Below, in pieces: positions 49,656 to 62,000 of a DNA stretch of 64,000 nucleotides. A model generated the notes under the pieces. It was not told the DNA's origin, made no database searches, and was given only the letters and a program-made list of their open reading frames with translations. A program made the translations under genes and the position numbers. The DNA comes from Calliopsis andreniformis (taxonomy: Eukaryota; Arthropoda; Insecta; Hymenoptera; Andrenidae). Numbering within the stretch: the stretch's first letter is position 1; the number at the start of each line of letters is the position of its first letter. Location of the stretch: the NCBI RefSeq assembly GCF_051401765.1, contig NW_027480467.1, positions 1,302,001-1,366,000 on the forward strand, written 5' to 3'.

Positions 49656-51926
49656 ATTCTTAATCCTCAATCCTCAATCCTCAATCCTCAGTCCTCAACC
49701 ATCAACCCTGAATCCTCAATCCTGAATCCTCAATCTTCAGCCCTCAGTCCTCAACAATCAATCCTCAATTCTCAATACTCAATAGAATATCCTGCATTCT
49801 CAGGATTCAATACTCAAACCTCAATCCTCAACCCTCAGACCTCAGCCTCCATCCTCAATCCTCAATCCTCAATCCCCAATCTTCAATCCTCAATACACAA
49901 TCTTCAATCCTCAATCCTCAATCCTCAATCCTCAAACCTCAATCCTCAGTCATCGATACTCAATCTTCAATACTCAATCCTCAATCCTCAATCCTCAATC
50001 CTCAATCCTCAATCCTCCATCCTCAATCCTCAACCGTCAGTCCTCGTCCTCAGTACTCAAACCTCAATCCTCAATCCTCAATCCTCAATCTTCTATCATC
50101 AATACTCAATCTTCAATCCTCAATCCTCAATTCTCTATCCTCAATACTCAATCCTCCAACCTCAATCCTCAATCCTCAATCCTCAATCCTCAATCCTCGA
50201 TCCCCAATCCTCAATCTTCAATCCTCAATACTCAATCTTCAACCCTCAATCCTCAATCCTCAATCCTCAATCCTCAATATCCAATCCTCAATACTCAATC
50301 TTCAATCCTCAATCCTCAATACTCAATCCCCAATCCTCATTCCTCAATCCTCATTCTTCAATCCTCAAACCCAATCCTCAATCTTCAATCCTCAATCCTC
50401 AATCCTCAATCCTCAGACGTCAGGCATCAACACTCAACCCTCAGTCCTAGTCCACAACCCACAACCCTCAATCCTCAATCCTCAATCTTCATTCATCAAT
50501 ATTCCACCTTCAATCCTCAATCCTCAATCCTCAATACTCAATCCTCAATGTTCAATCCTCAACAGCCAATCCTCAATATTCAATCCTCAATCCTCAATCC
50601 TCAATCCTCAATCCTCTCTCCTCAAACCTCAATCCTGAATCCTCAATCCTGAATCCTCAAGCTTCAGCCCTCAGTCCTCAACAATCAGTTGTCAATCCAC
50701 AATCCTCAATAGAATATCATCAATTCACAGATTTCAATACTCAATACTCAATCTGCAATGCTCAATCCTCAATCCTCAATACTCAATCCTCAATCCTCAG
50801 TCATCAATACTCAATCTTCAATACTCAATCCTCCATCCTCAATCCTCAATCCTCAATCCTCAATTCTCAATCCTCACTCATCAAACCTCAATCCTCAATA
50901 CTCATTCTTCAATTCTCAATACCCAATCCTCAATCTTCAATCCTCAATCCTCAATCCTCAATCCTCAATCCTCAATCCTCAGTCATCGATACTCAATCTT
51001 CAATACTCAATCCTCAATCCTCAATCCTCAATCCTCAATCCTCAATCCTCCATCCTCAATCCTCAACCGTCAGTCCTCGTCCTCAGTACTCAAACCTCAA
51101 TCCTCAATCCTCAATCTTCTATCATCAATACTCAATCTTCAATCCTCAATCCTCAATTCTCTATCCTCAATACTCAATCCTCCAACCTCAATCCTCAATC
51201 CTCAATCCTCAATCCTCAATCCTCAATCCCCAATCCTCAATCTTCAATCCTCAATACTCAATCTTCAACCCTCAATCCTTAATCCTCAATCCTCAATCCT
51301 CAATATCCAAACCTCAATACTCAATCTTCAATCCTGAAACCTCAATACTCAATCCCCAATCCTCATTCCTCAATCCTCATTCTTCAATCCTCAATACCCA
51401 ATCCACAATCTTCAATCCTCAATCCTCAATCCTCAGGTCGCAATCCTCAATCCTCAATCCTCAGACGTCAGGCATCAACACTCAACCCTCAGTCCTAGTC
51501 CACAACCCACAACCCTCAATCCTCAATCCTCAATCTTCATTCATCAATATTCAACCTTCAATCCTCAATCCTCAATCCTCAATACTCAATCCTCAATGTT
51601 CAATCCTCAACAGCCAATCCTCAATATTCAATCCTCAATCCTCAATCCTCAATCCTCAATCCTCAATCCTCAATCCTCAATCCTCTCTCCTCAAACCTCA
51701 ATCCTGAATCCTCAATCCTGAATCCTCAAGCTTCAGCCCTCAGTCCGTAACAATCAGTTGTCAATCCCCAATCCTCAATAGAATATCATCAATTCACAGA
51801 TTTCAATACTCAATACTCAATCTGCAATGCTCAATCCTCAATCCTCAATACTCAATCCTCAATCCTCAGTCATCAACACTCAATCTTCAATACTCAATCC
51901 TCCATCCTCAATCCTCAATCCTCAGT
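49656..51926 (+). repeat. 2.27-kb duplication, copy 2 (partner 38,235-40,498)
   Basis: This is the partner of the 38.2-kb block. The A-type island at 49,785 carries GAATATCCTGCATTC, a substitution that removes the EcoRI site and is shared only with 53,080. It marks a sublineage in which 49,680-50,860 and 52,975-54,155 are related (offset 3,295, then 3,288, then 3,295 again). Confidence 0.85.
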
Positions 51927-52787
51927 CCCCAATCTTCAATTCTCAATACACAATCTTCAATCCTCAATCCTCAATCCTCAATCCTCAGTCATCAATACTC
52001 AATCTTCAGTACTCAATCCTCAATCCTCAATCCTCAATCTTCAATCCTCAATCCTCAACCCTCAATCCTCAATCCTCAAACCTCAATCGTCAACCCTCAG
52101 TCCTCATCCTCAATTCTCAATTCTCAATCCTCAATCCTCAATCCTCAATCTTCAATCCTCTATAATCAATCTCCAATCCTAGATCCTCAATCCCCAATCT
52201 TCAATCCTTAATCCTCAATCTCCAATCCTCACTCCCAAGTCCTCAATCTTCAATCCTCAATGCTCAACCCTCAATCCTCAATCCTCAGTCCTCAATCCTC
52301 AACCCTCAATCCTCAATATTCAATCCTCAATACTCAATCTTCAATCCTCAATCCTCAATACTCAATCCCCAATCCTCATTCCACAATCCTCATTCTTCAA
52401 TCCTCAATACCCAATCCTCAATCTTCAATCCTCAATCCTCAATCCTCAGTTCGCAATCCTCAATCCTCAATCCTCAACCGTCAGTCCTCGTCCTCAATCG
52501 TCAACCCTCAATCCTCAATCCTCATTCTTCAATCCTCAATACACAATCCTCAATATTCAATCCTCAATCCTCAATCCTCTATTCTAAATCCTCAAACCTC
52601 AATCCTCAATATTCAACACACAACCCTGATCCATCAATCCTCAATACTCAACCATCAATCCTCAATTCTCAATACTCAATAGGATATCCTGAATTCTCAT
52701 GGTTCAATACTCAATCCACAAAATACAATAACCAAATCTCAATCATCAAACATCAATTCTCAACACTCAATCCTCAATACTCAATAC
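51455..52787 (+). repeat. 1.3-kb duplication, copy 1 (partner 53,695-55,013)
   Basis: The offset is 2,240 at TCAGACGTC (51,461 to 53,701). It falls to 2,226 after a two-heptamer difference and stays there for HindIII (51,728 to 53,954), the C-type core (51,781 to 54,007), TGCTCAACCC (52,260 to 54,486) and the B-type island (52,682 to 54,908). Substitutions in this copy include AGGATATCC for AGAATATCC and CACTCCCAAGTCC for CACTCCCCAGTCC. Confidence 0.84.
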
Positions 52788-53664
52788 TCATTCTTCAATC
52801 CTCAATACCCAATCCTCAATCTTCAATCCTCAATCATCAATCCTCAATTCTCAATCCTCAATCCTCAATCCTCAGACCTCAAACATCAATACTCAACCCT
52901 CAGTCCTCGTCCTCAATCCACAACCCTCAATCCTCAATCCTCAATCTTCAATTCTCAATCCTCAATCCTCAATCCTCAATCCTCAGTCCTCAACCATCAA
53001 CCCTGAATCCTCAATCCTGAATCCTCAATCTTCAGCCCTCAGTCCTCAACAATCAATCCTCAATTCTCAATACTCAATAGAATATCCTGCATTCTCAGGA
53101 TTCAATACTCAAACCTCAATCCTCAACCCTCAGACCTCAGCCTCCATCCTCAATCCTCAATCCTCAATCCCCAATCTTCAATCCTCAATACACAATCTTC
53201 AATCCTCAATCCTCAATCCTCAATCCTCAATCCTCAATCCTCAGTCATCGATACTCAATCTTCAATACTCAATCCTCAATCCCCAATCCTCAATCCTCAA
53301 TCCTCAATCCTCCATCCTCAATCCTCAACCGTCAGTCCTCGTCCTCAGTACTCAAACTTCAATCCTCAATCCTCAATCTTCTATCATCAATACTCAATCT
53401 TCAATCCTCAATCCTCAATTCTCTATCCTCAATACTCAATCCTCCAACCTCAATCCTCAATCCTCAATCCTCAATCCTCAATCCTCGATCCCCAATCCTC
53501 AATCTTCAATCCTCAATACTCAATCTTCAACCCTCAATCCTCAATCCTCAATCCTCAATCCTCAATATCCAATCCTCAATACTCAATCTTCAATCCTCAA
53601 TCCTCAATACTGAATCCCCAATCCTCATTCCTCAATCCTCATTCTTCAATCCTCAAACCCAATC

Positions 53665-56600
53665 CTCAATCTTCAATCCTCAATCCTCAATCCTCAATCC
53701 TCAGACGTCAGGCATCAACACTCAACCCTCAGTCCTAGTCCACAACCCACAACCCTCAATCCTCAATCCTCAATCTTCATTCATCAATATTCAACCTTCA
53801 ATCCTCAATCCTCACTCCTCAATACTCAATCCTCAATGTTCAATCCTCAACAGCCAATCCTCAATATTCAATCCTCAATCCTCAATCCTCAATCCTCAAT
53901 CCTCAATCCTCTCTCCTCAAACCTCAATCCTGAATCCTCAATCCTGAATCCTCAAGCTTCAGCCCTCAGTCCTCAACAATCAGTTGTCAATCCACAATCC
54001 TCAATAGAATATCATCAATTCACAGATTTCAATACTCAATACTCAATCTGCAATGCTCAATCCTCAATCCTCAATACTCAATCCTCAATCCTCAGTCATC
54101 AATACTCAATCTTCAATACTCAATCCTCCATCCTCAATCCTCAATCCTCAATCCCCAATCTTCAATCCTCAATACACAATCTTCAATCCTCAATCCTCAA
54201 TCCTCAATCCTCAGTCATCAATACTCAATCTTCAGTACTCAATCCTCAATCCTCAATCCTCGATCTTCAATCCTCAATCCTCAACCCTCAATCCTCAATC
54301 CTCAAACCTCAATCGTCAACCCTCAGTCCTCATCCTCAATTCTCAATTCTCAATCCTCAATCCTCAATCCTCAATCTTCAATCCTCTATAATCAATCTCC
54401 AATCCTAGATCCTCAATCCCCAATCTTCAATCCTTAATCCTCAATCTCCAATCCTCACTCCCCAGTCCTCAATCTTCAATCCTCAATGCTCAACCCTCAA
54501 TCCTCAATCCTCAGTCCTCAATCCTCAACCCTCAATCCTCAATATTCAATCCTCAATACTCAATCTTCAATCCTCAATCCTCAATACTCAATCCCCAATC
54601 CTCATTCCACAATCCTCATTCTTCAATCCTCAATACCCAATCCTCAATCTTCAATCCTCAATCCTCAATCCTCAGTTCGCAATCCTCAATCCTCAATCCT
54701 CAACCGTCAGTCCTCGTCCTCAATCGTCAACCCTCAATCCTCAATCCTCATTCTTCAATCCTCAATACACAATCCTCAATATTCAATCCTCAATCCTCAA
54801 TCCTCTATTCTAAATCCTCAAACCTCAATCCTCAATATTCAACACACAACCCTGATCCATCAATCCTCAATACTCAACCATCAATCCTCAATTCTCAATA
54901 CTCAATAGAATATCCTGAATTCTCATGGTTCAATACTCAATCCACAAAATACAATAACCAAATCTCAATCATCAAACATCAATTCTCAACACTCAATCCT
55001 CAATACTCAGTCCTCTCTCTTCAATCCTCCATCCTCAATCCTCAACCCTCATGCGTCAATCCTCGATCCTCAATCCTCGACCCTCAATCCTCAGTCCTCA
55101 AACCTCAATCCGGAATCCTCAATCCTGAATCCTCAATCTTCAGCCGTCAGACTTCAACAATCAATTGTCCATCCTCAATCCTCAATAGAACATCCTCAAT
55201 TCACAGTTTTCAATACTCAATCCCCATTCTTCAATCATCAAATCTCAATCCACAAACATCAATTCTCATCACTCAACCAACAACACTCAGTCCTCAATCT
55301 TCAATCCTCAATCCTCAATCCTCAATCTTCAATGCTCAATACTCAATCTTCAATCCTCAATCCTCAAACATCAATCCTCAATACTCAATCCTCAATACTC
55401 AATCATCAATCCTCAATTCTCAATACTCAGTAGAATATCCTGAATTCACATGGTTCAATACTCAATCCGCAAAATTCAATAATCAAATCTCAATCCTCAA
55501 ACATCAATCCTCAACACTCAATCCTCAATACTCAGTCCTCTCTCTTCAATCCTCCATCCTCAATCCTCAATCCTCAAGCGTCAATCCTCAATCCTCAATC
55601 ATCAACACTCAATACTCAGTCCTCAAACCTCAATCCGGAATCCTCAATCCTGAATCCTCAATCATCAGCCCTCAGTCCTCAACCATCAATCCTCAATTCT
55701 CAATACTCAATAGAATATCCTGAATTCTCAGGATTCAATACTCAAACCTCAATCCTCAATCCTCAATCCTCAATCCTCAATCCTCAATCCTCAATCCTCC
55801 ATCCTCAATCCTCAACCGTCAGTCCTCGTCCTCAGTACTCAAACCTTAATCCTCAATCCTCAATCTTCTATGATCAATCCTCAATCTTCAATCCTCAATC
55901 CTCAATTCTCTACCCTCAATACTCAATCCTCAAACCTCAATCCTCAATCCTCAATCCTCCATCCTCAATCCTCAACCGTCAGTCCTCGTCCTCAGTACTC
56001 AAACCTCAATCCTCAATCCTCAATCTGCTATCATCAATACTCAATCTTCAATCCTCAATCCTCAATTCTCTATCCTCAATACTCAATCCTCAAACCTCAA
56101 TCCTCAATCCTGAATCTTCAATCCTCATTCTTCAATCCTCAATACCCAATCCTCAATCTTCAATCCTCAATCCTCAATCCTCAATTCTCAATCCTCAATC
56201 CTCAATCCACAGACCTCAAACATCAATACTCAACCCTCAGTCCTCGTCCTCAATCCTCAATCCTCTCTCCTCAAACCTCAATCCTGAATCCTCAATCCTC
56301 AATCCTCACACCTCAATCTTCAATCCTCAATCCTCAATCCTCAATCCTCAATCCTCAATCCTCAATCCTCAATCCTCAATCCTCAATCCTCAATCCTCAA
56401 TCTTGAATTCTCAATACTCAATCTTCAACCCTCAATCCTCAATCCTCAATCCTCAATCCTCAATATTCAATCCTCAATACTCAATCTTCAATCCTCAATC
56501 CTCAACCCACAATCCTCAATCCTCAAGCCTCAATCGTCAACCCTCAGTCCTCATCCTCAATTCTCAATTCTCAATCCTCAACCCTCAATCCTCAATCTTC

Positions 56601-58395
56601 AATACTCTATAATCAATCTCCAATCCTAGATCCTCAATCCCCAATCTTCAATCCTTAATCCTCAATCTCCAATCCTCATTCCCCAGTCCTCAATCTTCAA
56701 TCCTCAATACTCAATCATCAATCCTCAATCCTCAGTCCTCAATCCTCAATCCTCAACCCTCAAACCTCAATCCTCAACCGTCAGTCCTCGTCCTCAATCG
56801 TCAACCCTCAATGCTCAATCCTCATTCTTCAATCCTCAATACACAATCCTCAATATTCAATCCTCAATCCTCAATACACTATTCTAAATCCTCAATCCTC
56901 AATCCTCAGTATTCAACACTCAAGCCTCAATCATCAATCCTCAATACTCAATCATCAATCCTCAATTCTCAATACTCAATAGAATATCCTGAATTCTCAT
57001 GGTTCAATACTCAATCCGCAAAATTCAATAATCAAATCTCAATCCTCAAACATCAATCCTCAACACTCAATCCTCAATACTCAGTCCTCTCTCTTCAATC
57101 CTCCATCCTCAATCCTCAATCCTCAAGCGTCAATCCTCAATCCTCAATCCTCAACACTCAATACTCAGTCCTCAAACCTCAATCCGGAATCCTCAATCCT
57201 CAATCATCATTCTTCAATCCTCAATACCCAATCCTCAATCTTCAATCCTCAATCCTCAATCCTCAATTCTCAATCCTCAATCCTCAAACCTCAATTCTGA
57301 ATCCTCAATAATGAATTCTCAATCTTCAGACATCAGTCCTCAACAATCAGTTGCCAATCCTCAGCCCTCAATAGAATATCCTCTATTCACAGTTCTCAAT
57401 ACTCAATACACAATCTGCAATCTTCAAATCTCTATCCACAAACATCATTTCTCATCACTCAACCCTCAACACTCAGTCCTCAATGTTCAATCCTCAATCC
57501 TCAATTCTCAATCTTCAATCCTCAATACTGAATCTTCAATCCTCAATCCTCGATCCTCAATACTCAATCCTCAATCCTCAATCCTCAGTCCTCAATTTTC
57601 AATCCTCAATACTCAATCTTCAATCCAGAATCTTCAATCTTCAACCCTCAATCCTCAATCCTCAATCCTCAATCGTCAGTCTTCAATCCTCAATCCTCAA
57701 TCTTCAATCCTCAATCCTCAATCCTCAATCCTCAATCCTCAATCTTCAATTCTCAATACTCAATCTGCAATCTTCAGTCCTCAATCCTCAATCCTCAATC
57801 CTTATACTTGAATCCTCAATCCTCAGTCCTCAAACCTCAATTCTGAATCCTCAATCCTGCATCCTCAATCTTCAGCCCTCAGTCCTCAACAATCAGTTGT
57901 CAATCCTCAGTCCCCAATAGAATATACTCAATTCACAGTTTTCAATACTCAATACTCAATCTGCAATCGTCAAATCTCTGTCCATATACATCAATTCTCA
58001 TCACTCAACCCTGAACGCTCAGTCCTCAATGTTCAATCCTCAATCCTCAATTCTCAATCTTCAATCCTCAATACTGACTTTTCAATCCTCAATCCTCAAT
58101 CCTCAATCCTCAATCCTCAATCCTCAATCCTCGGTAATCAATACTCAATCTTCAATACTCAATCGTCAATCATCAGTCCTCAATCCTCAATCCTCAGTCC
58201 TCGTTCCTCAAGCCTCAAACCTCTACCCTCAGTCCTCATCCTCAATTCTCAATTCTCAATCCCCAATCCTCAATCCTCAATATTCTATCCTCAATATTCA
58301 ACCTCCAGTCCTAGATCCTCAATCCCCAATCCTCAATCCTTAATCCTCAATCTTCAATGCTCAATCCCCAGTCCTCAATCTTCAATCCTCAATCC
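53665..58395 (+). repeat. 4.7-kb segmental duplication, copy 1 (partner 59,079-63,733)
   Basis: The offset is 5,414 at TCAGACGTC (53,701 to 59,115), then 5,407 from the HindIII site at 53,954 through the A-type island at 55,713. It drops to 5,331 after 76 bases near 55,760-55,860 that the partner lacks. It then rises to 5,338 after one heptamer gained in the partner's pure run near 61,720, and stays there to the end. The 76 bases are ten heptamers plus a six-base CCTCGT element. This is the largest near-identical duplication in the window. Confidence 0.88.
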
Positions 58396-59082
58396 TCAAA
58401 CCTCAATCGTCAACCCTCAGTCCTCATCCTCAATTCTCAATTCTCAATCCTCAATCCTCAATCCTCAATCTTCAATCCTCTATAATCAATCTCCAATCCT
58501 AGATCCTCAATCCCCAATCTTCAATCCTTAATCCTCAATCTCCAATCCTCACTCCCCAGTCCTCAATCTTCAATCCTCAATGCTCAACCCTCAATCCTCA
58601 ATCCTCAGTCCTCAATCCTCTACCCTCAATCCTCAATATTCAATCCTCAATACTCAATCTTCAATCCTCAATCCTCAATACTCAATCCCCAATCCTCATT
58701 CCACAATCCTCATTCTTCAATCCTCAATACCCAATCCTCAATCTTCAATCCTCAATCCTCAATCCTCAGTTCGCAATCCTCAATCCTCAATCCTCAACCG
58801 TCAGTCCTCGTCCTCAATCGTCAACCCTCAATCCTCAATCCTCATTCTTCAATCCTCAATACACAATCCTCAATATTCAATCCTCAATCCTCAATCCTCT
58901 ATTCTAAATCCTCAAACCTCAATCCTCAATATTCAACACACAACCCTGATCCATCAATCCTCAATACTCAACCATCAATCCTCAATTCTCAATACTCAAT
59001 AGAATATCCTGAATTCTCATGGTTCAATACTCAATCCACAAAATACAATAACCAAATCTCAATCATCAAACATCAATTCTCA
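58385..59082 (+). repeat. 0.7-kb junction copy of 54,291-54,988
   Basis: CTCAAACCTCAATCG at 58,395 matches 54,301, TGCTCAACCC at 58,580 matches 54,486, and the B-type island at 59,002 matches 54,908, all at offset 4,094. The block lies exactly between the two copies of the 4.7-kb duplication. It is entered from a CAATCCTCAA context and left from CAATTCTCAA. One private substitution is CCTCTACCC near 58,618 for CCTCAACCC. The same segment is present at about 52,065, 54,291, 58,385 and 59,698. Confidence 0.84.
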
Positions 59083-62000
59083 ATCTTCAATCCTCAATCC
59101 TCAATCCTCAATCCTCAGACGTCAGGCATCAACACTCAACCCTCAGTCCTAGTCCACAACCCACAACCCTCAATCCTCAATCCTCAATCTTCATTCATCA
59201 ATATTCAACCTTCAATCCTCAATCCTCAATCCTCAATACTCAATCCTCAATGTTCAATCCTCAACAGCCAATCCTCAATATACAATCCTCAATCCTCAAT
59301 CCTCAATCCTCAATCCTCTCTCCTCAAACCTCAATCCTGAATCCTCAATCCTGAATCCTCAAGCTTCAGCCCTCAGTCCTCAACAATCAGTTGTCAATCC
59401 ACAATCCTCAATAGAATATCATCAATTCACAGATTTCAATACTCAATACTCAATCTGCAATGCTCAATCCTCAATCCTCAATACTCAATCCTCAATCCTC
59501 AGTCATCAATACTCAATCTTCAATACTCAATCCTCCATCCTCAATCCTCAATCCTCAATCCCCAATCTTCAATCCTCAATACACAATCTTCAATCCTCAA
59601 TCCTCAATCCTCAATCCTCAGTCATCAATACTCAATCTTCAGTACTCAATCCTCAATCCTCAATCCTCGATCTTCAATCCTCAATCCTCAACCCTCAATC
59701 CTCAATCCTCAAACCTCAATCGTCAACCCTCAGTCCTCATCCTCAATTCTCAATTCTCAATCCTCAATCCTCAATCCTCAATCTTCAATCCTCTATAATC
59801 AATCTCCAATCCTAGATCCTCAATCCCCAATCTTCAATCCTTAATCCTCAATCTCCAATCCTCACTCCCCAGTCCTCAATCTTCAATCCTCAATGCTCAA
59901 CCCTCAATCCTCAATCCTCAGTCCTCAATCCTCAACCCTCAATCCTCAATATTCAATCCTCAATACTCAATCTTCAATCCTCAATCCTCAATACTCAATC
60001 CCCAATCCTCATTCCACAATCCTCATTCTTCAATCCTCAATACCCAATCCTCAATCTTCAATCCTCAATCCTCAATCCTCAGTTCGCAATCCTCAATCCT
60101 CAATCCTCAACCGTCAGTCCTCGTCCTCAATCGTCAACCCTCAATCCTCAATCCTCATTCTTCAATCCTCAATACACAATCCTCAATATTCAATCCTCAA
60201 TCCTCAATCCTCTATTCTAAATCCTCAAACCTCAATCCTCAATATTCAACACACAACCCTGATCCATCAATCCTCAATACTCAACCATCAATCCTCAATT
60301 CTCAATACTCAATAGAATATCCTGAATTCTCATGGTTCAATACTCAATCCACAAAATACAATAACCAAATCTCAATCATCAAACATCAATTCTCAACACT
60401 CAATCCTCAATACTCAGTCCTCTCTCTTCAATCCTCCATCCTCAATCCTCAACCCTCATGCGTCAATCCTCGATCCTCAATCCTCGACCCTCAATCCTCA
60501 GTCCTCAAACCTCAATCCGGAATCCTCAATCCTGAATCCTCAATCTTCAGCCGTCAGACTTCAACAATCAATTGTCCATCCTCAATCCTCAATAGAACAT
60601 CCTCAATTCACAGTTTTCAATACTCAATCCCCATTCTTCAATCATCAAATCTCAATCCACAAACACCAATTCTCATCACTCAACCAACAACACTCAGTCC
60701 TCAATCTTCAATCCTCAATCCTCAATCCTCAATCTTCAATGCTCAATACTCAATCTTCAATCCTCAATCCTCAAACATCAATCCTCAATACTCAATCCTC
60801 AATACTCAATCATCAATCCTCAATTCTCAATACTCAGTAGAATATCCTGAATTCACATGGTTCAATACTCAATCCGCAAAATTCAATAATCAAATCTCAA
60901 TCCTCAAACATCAATCCTCAACACTCAATCCTCAATACTCAGTCCTCTCTCTTCAATCCTCCATCCTCAATCCTCAATCCTCAAGCGTCAATCCTCAATC
61001 CTCAATCATCAACACTCAATACTCAGTCCTCAAACCTCAATCCGGAATCCTCAATCCTGAATCCTCAATCATCAGCCCTCAGTCCTCAACCATCAATCCT
61101 CAATTCTCAATACTCAATAGAATATCCTGAATTCTCAGGATTCAATACTCAAACCTCAATCCTCAATCCTCAATCCTCAATCCTCAATCCTCAATCTTCT
61201 ATGATCAATCCTCAATCTTCAATCCTCAATCCTCAATTCTCTACCCTCAATACTCAATCCTCAAACCTCAATCCTCAATCCTCAATCCTCCATCCTCAAT
61301 CCTCAACCGTCAGTCCTCGTCCTCAGTACTCAAACCTCAATCCTCAATCCTCAATCTGCTATCATCAATACTCAATCTTCAATCCTCAATCCTCAATTCT
61401 CTATCCTCAATACTCAATCCTCAAACCTCAATCCTCAATCCTGAATCTTCAATCCTCATTCTTCAATCCTCAATACCCAATCCTCAATCTTCAATCCTCA
61501 ATCCTCAATCCTCAATTCTCAATCCTCAATCCTCAATCCACAGACCTCAAACATCAATACTCAACCCTCAGTCCTCGTCCTCAATCCTCAATCCTCTCTC
61601 CTCAAACCTCAATCCTGAATCCTCAATCCTCAATCCTCACACCTCAATCTTCAATCCTCAATCCTCAATCCTCAATCCTCAATCCTCAATCCTCAATCCT
61701 CAATCCTCAATCCTCAATCCTCAATCCTCAATCCTCAATCTTGAATTCTCAATACTCAATCTTCAACCCTCAATCCTCAATCCTCAATCCTCAATCCTCA
61801 ATATTCAATCCTCAATACTCAATCTTCAATCCTCAATCCTCAACCCACAATCCTCAATCCTCAAGCCTCAATCGTCAACCCTCAGTCCTCATCCTCAATT
61901 CTCAATTCTCAATCCTCAACCCTCAATCCTCAATCTTCAATACTCTATAATCAATCTCCAATCCTAGATCCTCAATCCCCAATCTTCAATCCTTAATCCT

